64,000 nucleotides of DNA. Source: Streptomyces albus subsp. albus. GTDB taxonomy: Bacteria; Actinomycetota; Actinomycetes; Streptomycetales; Streptomycetaceae. The position numbers and the translations under genes are program-made. Position 1 is the stretch's first letter; every line of letters starts with the position of its first letter. Below are positions 45,526-52,662 of this stretch, in pieces. The DNA is taken from NCBI RefSeq assembly GCF_000719865.1, contig NZ_JOID01000023.1, positions 1 through 64,000 of the forward strand, in the 5' to 3' direction. A model generated the notes under the pieces. The model was not told the origin of the DNA. It saw nothing but the letters and a program-made list of their open reading frames with translations, and made no database searches.

Positions 45526-46103
45526 TCGGACCACTCCCTCGTCGCTCTTCCTGACGACTTCAGTCTTCAGCCGGGGCCGCACCGGACCCAGGGCCCATCG
45601 GCCCCGCCCGGAGGGCCGTGAGACCTGCCGCTGATCACGTTCGTCCCGGTCCCGCGGGGCCGTACGGGCCGCCTTCCGGCCGGCACGGGAACGGGGACCG
45701 GAGCGGGTGTGGACGCGCTCGGCCGACGACCCGCCGGCTGTGCTCCGGCACGGGCGGGCGGCCGTGCCGGGCCGGAACCGCCGGAACGTGCCAGGCCGGA
45801 CCGTGCCCGTGCCCTTGCCGGACTGTGCCGCGCCCTTCCGGTCCGAGCCGTGCCGGGCCGGTTCCTGCCTGGCTGTGCTGAGCCCGGGCCGTGCTGGCCG
45901 TTCCGGCTGGACTTGCCGGGCCGTGCTGTGCCGGACCGCGTCGGGCTGTGCCGTGCCGGCCGGACTGGACGGGCGGTGCTGTGCCGGACCGCGCCGGGCG
46001 GCGGCCGGCCGTGCCGGGCCCGCCGGGGCGGCACCGATGGGGTGGTGCCGCCCCCGGAACTGTCCGGTGCCGCCCCGGAACGTCCGGTGCCGCCCCGCAA
46101 CCG
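45526..46103. other. Gene-free GC-rich spacer
   Basis: Between the HPF-like start and the stress-protein stop, 578 bases hold no credible gene. From 45700 to 46060 the sequence is made of degenerate GTGCCGG/GCCGTGC words and long spurious frames. GGGGCCGTACGGGCCG at 45656-45671 resembles the shared box. Confidence 0.6.
45590..45605 (-). promoter_or_regulatory. Candidate stress-island box upstream of the HPF-like gene
   Basis: AGGGCCCATCGGCCCC lies 64 bases before the start codon. It differs at one position from the box before the P-type ATPase gene at 47744 and at two positions from the one at 32758. Confidence 0.5.
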
Positions 46104-46970
46104 TCACTCCTCGCGGACGACCGCCACGGGGCAGCCGGCGTGCTGGGTGGCGGCCTGGCTGACCGAGCCGAGCAGCAGCCCGGCGAAGCCGCCGCGGCCC
46201 CGCGCGCCGACGACCAGCAGCCGGGCCTCCTCACTCGCCTCCACCAGGGCCTCCCGGGCACGCCCCCGCACCAGCCGGTGCTCGACCGGCACGTCGGGGT
46301 ACCGATCGCGCCAGCCGGCCAGCGACTCGGCCAGCAGCCGCTCCTCGTCGGCCTTGAGCATGCCGGGCTCGTAGGCGTACGGGGCCGACTTGTCCTCGGG
46401 CGGCGGCACCGGCACGCTCCACTCCGACCAGGCGTGCAGGGCGACCACCCCCGTCTCCTGGGCCGCCGCCGCCTCGAAGGCGAAGCCGATCGCCGCCTCG
46501 CCCGCCGGGGAGCCGTCGACGCCGACGAGCACCGGTCCGGTGCCGTCCGTCCGGCCGCGGACCACCAGCACCGGGCAGTGGCCGTGCGCCGCCAGCTGCC
46601 CCGCTACCGAGCCGATCAGCAGCCGGGCGAAACCGCCCAGGCCCCGGCTGCCGACCACCACCAGGGCGGCCTCGCGGGACCGCTCCTCCAGGACGGTGAG
46701 CGCCTCGCCGGTGACGACCTCGCCCGAGATCTCCGCGTCCGGGGCGGTCGCCCGGGCCCGTTCCTCGGCCTCGGCCACGATCCGGTTCGCCTCGTACCGC
46801 AGGTCGCCCTCGACCGCCCCCAGCGGCATGTGCGTCGAGGGCCAGACGAAGGCGTGCACCACCCGCAGCGGGCGGTTGCGGTACCCCGCCTCGCGGGCCG
46901 CGACCTCGACAGCCTCCAGACCGGACGGTGATCCGTCCACGCCCACCACCACAGGACCGTTCCTCGCCAT
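46104..46970 (-). CDS. Tandem-domain universal stress protein, both ATP motifs intact
   Basis: The protein has 288 residues. Both UspA domains keep the ATP-binding motif: GSRGLGGFARLLIGS in the first and GARGRGGFAGLLLGS in the second, unlike the other three stress proteins here. Domain starts are VVVGVDGSPSGLEAVEVAA and VLVGVDGSPAGEAAIGFA. GGAGAGG lies nine bases before ATG 46970; a GTG three bases earlier is an equal choice. A candidate box lies 62 bases upstream. Confidence 0.93.
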   Translation of the reverse strand: MARNGPVVVGVDGSPSGLEAVEVAAREAGYRNRPLRVVHAFVWPSTHMPLGAVEGDLRYEANRIVAEAEERARATAPDAEISGEVVTGEALTVLEERSREAALVVVGSRGLGGFARLLIGSVAGQLAAHGHCPVLVVRGRTDGTGPVLVGVDGSPAGEAAIGFAFEAAAAQETGVVALHAWSEWSVPVPPPEDKSAPYAYEPGMLKADEERLLAESLAGWRDRYPDVPVEHRLVRGRAREALVEASEEARLLVVGARGRGGFAGLLLGSVSQAATQHAGCPVAVVREE

Positions 46971-47032
46971 CACCGGTCACCTCTCCACTCGCATCGTCCC
47001 CGGGCCGGTTACGGAAACCGGGGGACCTCCGC

Positions 47033-47048
47033 CGGGCCGGACGGCCGT
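47033..47048 (-). promoter_or_regulatory. Candidate stress-island box upstream of the stress-protein gene
   Basis: CGGGCCGGACGGCCGT (core GGGCCGGACGGCCG) lies 62 bases before the start. The remaining 47049-47671 stretch is GC-rich and gene-free; the TCACGTGA palindrome at 47425-47432 is the only other distinct word. Confidence 0.4.
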
Positions 47049-47671
47049 GCCGCTCCGGCGGGCCGGAGGCGGCGCGACGCGGGCCGGACGCCGTGCCCTC
47101 GTCACCGGGCAGGTGTCCCGGTCTCCTCCCAGCACACCACCGCCGGTGCCCGGACAGCAGGGCCCGGCGGGCCACTTGGCGGGGCCCACCGGCCCTGACG
47201 TGTGGCGGACGGACCCGCGGTCCCGCGGTCCCGCGGTCCCGCGCCGACGGGGCCGCCGGCCCGGCTCCGCGCCGGGAACGCACGGCAGCGGGGAGCCGGG
47301 CCGACGGCCCCCGGACGGCCGTTGCGGACGCACGGCCGGGCGGCGCCGGACGTACAGCCGGGCACCGTACGGCAGTTGTCTCGTAACGACACATCACATG
47401 GCGAGGCGTCCGGTACCGGGGCATCACGTGACACGACGTCCGCCGCCGCCCCACACCGCCGCCGCTCCGGCCCCCGCGGACCGGCCGCTCGGTGGTCCGC
47501 GGGGGGATCGAGGCGGGTCCGTACGGACCCGTGAGCCGGAGCCCGCCCGGCCCCGCGCCTGCCCGCGCCTGCCCGCGCCGTGCGGGGCCACTCTCCACGA
47601 TGCGGCCCCGCCTCCCCGGCGGCAACCGCGCGGGTGAACCGGGCAGCGGGCCCGACGGCCGGTGCCGCGCA

Positions 47672-47720
47672 AGGGCCCACCGGCCCCGCCCGTACCCCGC
47701 GGGCCCTGTTGCAGGGCCCG
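47672..47720 (+). promoter_or_regulatory. Candidate box and leader palindrome of the P-type ATPase gene
   Basis: AGGGCCCACCGGCCCC (47672-47687) ends 56 bases before the ATG. It is followed at 47700-47720 by the perfect inverted repeat CGGGCCCTG-ttg-CAGGGCCCG, which would form a 9-bp hairpin in the leader just upstream of the ribosome site or be a second operator. Confidence 0.5.
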
Positions 47721-47743
47721 GGCGTTGCGGGAAGGCTGCGAGC

Positions 47744-50482
47744 ATGGTGAGGGATGAGGAGGCTCCGGTGGCGGCACCGCCCGCGGCCGGTCTGTCCGCG
47801 GGGGAGGCCGCCGCGCGGCTGGAGCGGTACGGTCCGAACATCGTCAGCGCGGCCCGCCCCACGCCGCTGTGGCACCGGATCGCCGCGCAGTTGCGCGATC
47901 CGCTGATCCTGGTCCTGCTGGTGGCCATCGCGCTGACCGTCGCGACCGGCGACTACCTCGACACTGCGATCATCTCCTTCGTCGTCGTGGTCAACTCGGC
48001 CGTGGGCGTGGTCCAGGAGGTCCGCGCGGAGCGGGCCGTCATGGCGCTGCGCGCGCTGAGCGCGCCCGGCGCCCGGGTGGTGCGGGGCGGCGAGGAGCGC
48101 CATGTGCCGTCCTCGGAGGTGGTGCCGGGGGATCTGGTGCTGCTCGGCGAGGGCGACATCGTGCCCGCCGACGGGGAGCTGCTGGAGGAGGCCGCGCTGC
48201 TCGTCGACGAGTCCTCGCTGACGGGCGAGGCGGAGCCGGTGGGCAAGCCGCTGCCCGCGGACGGGGAGCCGCGGCCCGTCGTGTCGGCGGGCACCGTCGT
48301 CGTCCGGGGCCGGGCCCGCTTCGTCGTCACCGCGACCGGCGCGGACAGCGCCACCGGCCGGATCGCGGCGCTGATGACGACGAGGCCCTCGGCGACGCCG
48401 CTGCAGCGACGGCTCGCCGCGTTCGGCCGGGTCCTGGCCGCCGTCGCCGTGGCGCTCTGCCTCGTGGTGCTGGTCATCGGGCTGCTGCGGGGGCAGGACG
48501 CGGAGCTGATGGCGGTCACGGCGATCAGCCTGGTGGTCGCCGCCGTGCCCGAGTCGCTGCCGGCCGTGGTCACGCTCGGGCTGGCGCTGGGCGCCCGGCG
48601 CATGGCGGAGCGCAACGCGATCGTGCGGCGGCTGCCGGCCGTGGAGACCCTGGGCTCGGTCACCGTCATCGCCACCGACAAGACCGGCACCCTGACCGAG
48701 GGCCGGATGTCGGCCCAGCGGCTGTGGACCCGGCACGGCACGGCCGCGGTCTCGGGCACCGGCTACGCCCCCGAGGGGCGGGTGGAGCGCGCGGACACCG
48801 AACTGCGGCCGGACACGGCACCGGACGTCACGGAGCTGCTCACCGCCGCCGTGCTCTGCAACGACGCCGCGCTCCAGGCCCCCGACGAGCAGGACGGCCG
48901 GGGCGCGGAGGGCCGGGGCGACGAGGCCCGTTCGAGCGCCCAGGGGGACGAGGCCGACTGGCACGCCCTGGGCGACCCGACGGAGGCCGCCCTGCTCACC
49001 GCCGGGGCCCGGCTGGGCCTCGACCGGGAGGCGCTGGCCCGGCAGTGGCCCCGGACGGAGGAGATCCCGTTCACCAGCGACCGGGCGCGGATGACCACCG
49101 TCCACCGCCGCCCCGGCGGCGGGCTGCGCGTCATCTGCAAGGGCGCGCCCGAGGTGGTGCTCGTCCCTGAGGTGCTGGCCGACGGCGCCGGGGCGCTCGC
49201 CGAGGCCGCGGAGGCCGCCGGGGAGCTGGCCGCGGAGGGCTACCGGGTGCTGGCCGTCGCCGTAGCGGACCGTGCGGAACCGCCGGAGGACGGCGAGGAC
49301 TGGGAGTCCGGGCTGAATCTGCTGGGGCTCATCGGCATCCTCGACCCGCCGCGGGAGGCGGCGGCCGTGACCGTGGCGGCCTGCCGCCGGGCCGGGATCA
49401 TCCCGGTCCTCATCACCGGCGACCACCCGCTGACGGCCGGGGTGGTGGCGCGGCGCCTCGGCATCGTGGAGGCCGGGGAGGAGGCGGAGGAGGTGACCAC
49501 CGGAGACCGCATCCGCGACGGCTCCGCCGGCGACCTCACCAAGCCGCGGGTCTTCGCCCGCACCAGCCCCGAGCAGAAGCTCGACATCGTGCAGGCCTGG
49601 CGCGGTGCCGGGCACGTCGTCGCCATGACGGGCGACGGCGTCAACGACGGGCCGGCGCTGCACCGCGCCGACATCGGTGTCGCCATGGGCCGCCGCGGTA
49701 CCGAGGTGGCCCGGCAGGCCGCGGACCTGGTGCTGGCCGACGACGATCTCGGTACCGTGGTCGCCGCCGTCGAGGAGGGCCGCCGCGTCTACGCCAACGT
49801 GCGGCGGTTCCTGCTGTACGGGCTGGCCGGCGGCACGGCGGAGATCCTGGTGATGCTGACCGGCCCGCTCCTCGGCATGCCGCTGCCGCTGCTGCCCGCC
49901 CAGATCCTCTGGATCAACCTGCTGACCCACGGCCTTCCGGGCGTGGCCCTCGGCGCCGAGCCGGTGGCCCCCGACACCATGCGGCAGCCGCCGAGGCCGC
50001 CGGAGGAGAGCGTGCTCGGCGCGGGACTGTGGCCGCGCATCCTCGCCATGGGCCTGGTGATCACCGCGGCCTCGCTGGGAGCCGGCGTCTGGGCCCACGA
50101 GACCGGACGGCCGTGGCAGACCATGATCTTCCTGGTGCTGGGCGCCACCCAGCTCGGGGTGGGCCTGGCCTCGCGGGCGCGGCCGGGCACCTTCACCAAC
50201 CCGTTCCTGCTCGTCGGGATCGCCGTCGCGCTGGCGCTGCAGATCGCGGGCGTCTATCTGCCGCCGCTGCAGAAGCTGCTCGGCACGGAGGCGCTGAGCG
50301 CGGGTGACCTGGCCATCGGCTGCGCCCTCTCGGCGGTCGGCTACGCCGCGATGCGCCTGCAGACGCGGCTGTCGGCCGGCGGGGAGCGGGCGGCCGGCCC
50401 GGGGGCCCCGAACGCCCCTTCGGCTTCCGGAACTCCGGGGACGTCCGGGGCCACGGAGAGCCGGGCACGGGCGGGCCGCTGA
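47744..50482 (+). CDS. P2-type cation-transporting ATPase
   Basis: A 912-residue pump. The phosphorylation site is D312 in ATDKTGTLTEG. The actuator loop is SSLTGEAEPV (TGEA in place of the usual TGES), and the hinge is TGDGVNDGPALHRADIGVAMG. The helix 4 motif is AAVPESLPAVVTLGLA, with PESLP instead of PEGLP. The C-terminal six helices include QILWINLLTHGLPGVALGAEP, as in Ca2+ and Na+/K+ pumps and mycobacterial CtpF, a DosR target. The ion is uncertain. GGGAAGG lies eight bases before ATG 47744. Confidence 0.92.
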   Translation: MVRDEEAPVAAPPAAGLSAGEAAARLERYGPNIVSAARPTPLWHRIAAQLRDPLILVLLVAIALTVATGDYLDTAIISFVVVVNSAVGVVQEVRAERAVMALRALSAPGARVVRGGEERHVPSSEVVPGDLVLLGEGDIVPADGELLEEAALLVDESSLTGEAEPVGKPLPADGEPRPVVSAGTVVVRGRARFVVTATGADSATGRIAALMTTRPSATPLQRRLAAFGRVLAAVAVALCLVVLVIGLLRGQDAELMAVTAISLVVAAVPESLPAVVTLGLALGARRMAERNAIVRRLPAVETLGSVTVIATDKTGTLTEGRMSAQRLWTRHGTAAVSGTGYAPEGRVERADTELRPDTAPDVTELLTAAVLCNDAALQAPDEQDGRGAEGRGDEARSSAQGDEADWHALGDPTEAALLTAGARLGLDREALARQWPRTEEIPFTSDRARMTTVHRRPGGGLRVICKGAPEVVLVPEVLADGAGALAEAAEAAGELAAEGYRVLAVAVADRAEPPEDGEDWESGLNLLGLIGILDPPREAAAVTVAACRRAGIIPVLITGDHPLTAGVVARRLGIVEAGEEAEEVTTGDRIRDGSAGDLTKPRVFARTSPEQKLDIVQAWRGAGHVVAMTGDGVNDGPALHRADIGVAMGRRGTEVARQAADLVLADDDLGTVVAAVEEGRRVYANVRRFLLYGLAGGTAEILVMLTGPLLGMPLPLLPAQILWINLLTHGLPGVALGAEPVAPDTMRQPPRPPEESVLGAGLWPRILAMGLVITAASLGAGVWAHETGRPWQTMIFLVLGATQLGVGLASRARPGTFTNPFLLVGIAVALALQIAGVYLPPLQKLLGTEALSAGDLAIGCALSAVGYAAMRLQTRLSAGGERAAGPGAPNAPSASGTPGTSGATESRARAGR

Positions 50483-50556
50483 GCCGGAGGCCCGGCCGGG
50501 CACGCCGCACGAGAGGCGCGTGCCGGGCGGGCGGTGCCCGCGCCGTGCCGGCCCCG

Positions 50557-51234
50557 TCAGATGTCGGGGCCCTCGCGGACCGGCCCCGCGTCGTCGTGGG
50601 CGAGGTGCTCGCGCACGTCCACGACACCGTCCACGCTCCGGCACAGCCGGACGAGGACGGGCACCAGCCGCCGGGACGCCACCGCGCCCTCCAGCCGGAC
50701 CTGCCCGTCCGTCACCTCGACCGTCACCTCCCGGGCGGCGTCCCCGAAGGTCTCCGCCAGGAGGTCCCGGCGGATCTCCTCGCGGATCGCCTCGTCCGTG
50801 CGGAGGAAGACCCGCAGCAGGTCGCGGCGGCTGACGATGCCCAGCAGCCGGTCGGCCGCGTCCACGACGGGCAGCCGCTTGACCCCGTGGATCTCCATCA
50901 GCCGGGCGGCCTCCACGACCGTCCACTCCGGGCGGACGCACACGGCCGGCGCCGACATGATCTCCTCGGCCCGGGCCCCCTCGGCCTTGGCGCGCTCCCA
51001 GGCCTCCAGGTGCGGCATGGGGGAAGGACCGTCCCCGGTCTCCGGCCGGTCGGTGGCCTTCCGCAGCAGGTCGTTCTCGGAGACGACGCCGATGGGGCGG
51101 CCCGTGGCGTCGACGACCGGCACGGCCGCGACCCCGTGGGCGGCCAGGAGCCCGGCGAGTTCCTTGAACGAGGTGTCCGGCCGGGCGGACACGACGTCCC
51201 GGGTCATCAATTCTCCGACCGTGCGATGGCGCAC
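50557..51234 (-). CDS. CBS-domain pair plus BON-domain protein, second copy
   Basis: A 225-residue protein with two CBS motifs (VGELMTRDVVSARPD, AAVPVVDATGRPIGVVSEND; then IMSAPAVCVRPEWTVVEAAR, KRLPVVDAADRLLGIVSRRD) and a C-terminal BON domain (EVTVEVTDGQVRLEGAVASR). It is paralogous to the protein at 29239 with the same domain order. GTG 51234 has AGAGGAG seven bases upstream. It is convergent with the ATPase gene, with 74 bases between stops, and follows the TrkA pair on the same strand after 118 bases. Confidence 0.9.
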   Translation of the reverse strand: MRHRTVGELMTRDVVSARPDTSFKELAGLLAAHGVAAVPVVDATGRPIGVVSENDLLRKATDRPETGDGPSPMPHLEAWERAKAEGARAEEIMSAPAVCVRPEWTVVEAARLMEIHGVKRLPVVDAADRLLGIVSRRDLLRVFLRTDEAIREEIRRDLLAETFGDAAREVTVEVTDGQVRLEGAVASRRLVPVLVRLCRSVDGVVDVREHLAHDDAGPVREGPDI

Positions 51235-51352
51235 CGTCCCGCTCCTCTCGCGCGTCCGCCCGTCCCCTCCGGGGCCGGGGCCCGGTACCAGAACAGCACC
51301 GCGCCGCACCGTCCGCCAGCGGGACGCCGCCGGCGGGACCGGCCCGGGGACG

Positions 51353-52006
51353 TCACTGGACGGCCGAGCGGATCTCCTGCTCGGTGGCGGTGTGGGAGAC
51401 GAGGAAGAGGATGTCCCCCGGCCGCAGCGGCAGATCACGGGTGGGGAACACGGGTTCGCCCTCGCGGATGACGGCGGCGACGAGCGTGCCGGCGGGCAGC
51501 CGCAGGTCGTCGATCCGGCGGCCGTCCGCGCGGGAACCGGCGGAGACGAGGGTCTCGACGACACCCACCCCCGTCTGCCCCAGCCGGAGCAGGGACACGG
51601 TGTCCACCGCGCCGGCGACCTCCTCGACCAGGGCGACCAGCGGCATGTCGGCGGGCACCGCGATGTCCACGCCCCAGTGCTCGTCGAACAGCCAGGTGTT
51701 CTCGGGGTCGTTGACCCGGGCGGCGACCCGGGGGACGGCGAACCGGTTCTTGGCGAGATGGCTGATGACGAGGTTGTCCTCGTCCCGGTCGGTGGCGGCG
51801 ATGAGGACGTCGGCGGTGTGGACCCCGGCGTGCTCGAGCACGGCCGGCTCGCACGCGTCTCCCAGGACGACGCCGGGGCCCGCCCCGTCCGCCGGGCCGG
51901 CCGGCCGGCGTTCGTCGAGGTCGACGAGGGTGACGTCGTGCTCGGTGGCGAGGACGCGCGCGATCCGCCCGCCCATCCGGCCGGCGCCCGCGATGATCGC
52001 TCTCAT
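51353..52006 (-). CDS. TrkA-family NAD-binding regulatory protein
   Basis: A 217-residue protein. The RCK/TrkA-N Rossmann domain has GAGRMGGRIA at residues 7-16 and the acidic end of strand 2 in VTLVDLDERR. It is followed by ADVLIAATDRDEDNLVISHL and a TrkA-C domain (LRLPAGTLVAAVIREGEPVF, LRPGDILFLVS). Such proteins gate Trk/Ktr potassium channels by binding NAD(H) or nucleotides. Its ATG overlaps the stop of the upstream TrkA gene by four bases. No Trk channel gene is present here. Confidence 0.9.
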   Translation of the reverse strand: MRAIIAGAGRMGGRIARVLATEHDVTLVDLDERRPAGPADGAGPGVVLGDACEPAVLEHAGVHTADVLIAATDRDEDNLVISHLAKNRFAVPRVAARVNDPENTWLFDEHWGVDIAVPADMPLVALVEEVAGAVDTVSLLRLGQTGVGVVETLVSAGSRADGRRIDDLRLPAGTLVAAVIREGEPVFPTRDLPLRPGDILFLVSHTATEQEIRSAVQ

Positions 52007-52662
52007 GTTCCGAGCTCCTTGCCGAGGAAGCCGCGCAGCGTGCCGAGGGCGGTGGCGGCGACGGCGAACGTGACGATGTCGGACGGTTCCGCCGCGGTGT
52101 TGTGCGCCGGGACGAGGGAGTGGCCGCCCCGGGTCACCTCCACGACCCGGATCTCCCCGTCCACGTCGAACTCCGCCAGCCGCCGCCCCGTGAGGTAGCC
52201 GGGCAGCTCGGAGCGGACGAGCAGCGTCTCCCCGTTGCCGAAGGTCAGTTCGGGGTCGAGGTGGCGGTGGAGCAGGGTGCGGTGGATCTGCTGGACGGTC
52301 CACCGGACACCGGCCACCGTGGGAATGCCGAAAGCCCGGTAGAGCTCCTTGCGGCGCGGGTCGTGGATGCGGGCGACGACCATGGGGACCCGGTAGGTCT
52401 CCTTGGCCGTGCGGGCGGCGACGAGATTGCGGTTGTCGCCGGAGGTCAGGGCCACGAACGCGTCGGCGTGCTCGATCCCGGCGGCCTCCAGGGCGGGGCG
52501 GCCGAAGCCGCTGCCGGTGTGGAAGGCGCCGGAGAAGCCGGCCGGCAGCAGCCGCCGGGCCGCGGGCAGCGGATCGATGATCCGTACGTCGTGGCCCTCG
52601 GCGGCGAGCTGGGCGGCGAGGGTGGAACCCGTCCGCCCGCAGCCCGCGATGATCACTCTCAT
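52003..52662 (-). CDS. TrkA-family NAD-binding regulatory protein
   Basis: A 219-residue protein with GCGRTGSTLAAQLAAEGHDV at the N-terminus and IDPLPAARRLLPAGF as the dinucleotide-binding part. ADAFVALTSGDNRNLVAART follows, and a weaker TrkA-C domain ends near IVTFAVAATALG. It is paralogous to the next gene. It lies between the ATPase gene and the second TrkA gene with four-base overlaps on both sides, so all three products are made from one coupled message. Confidence 0.9.
   Translation of the reverse strand: MRVIIAGCGRTGSTLAAQLAAEGHDVRIIDPLPAARRLLPAGFSGAFHTGSGFGRPALEAAGIEHADAFVALTSGDNRNLVAARTAKETYRVPMVVARIHDPRRKELYRAFGIPTVAGVRWTVQQIHRTLLHRHLDPELTFGNGETLLVRSELPGYLTGRRLAEFDVDGEIRVVEVTRGGHSLVPAHNTAAEPSDIVTFAVAATALGTLRGFLGKELGT

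Noticed and set aside
47102..50941. 1279-codon minus frame over the P-type ATPase gene
   Set aside because: Shadow of the ATPase. Its composition (runs of G, R, P, A, H, Q) has no known domain, whereas the plus frame has DKTGT and the hinge motif.
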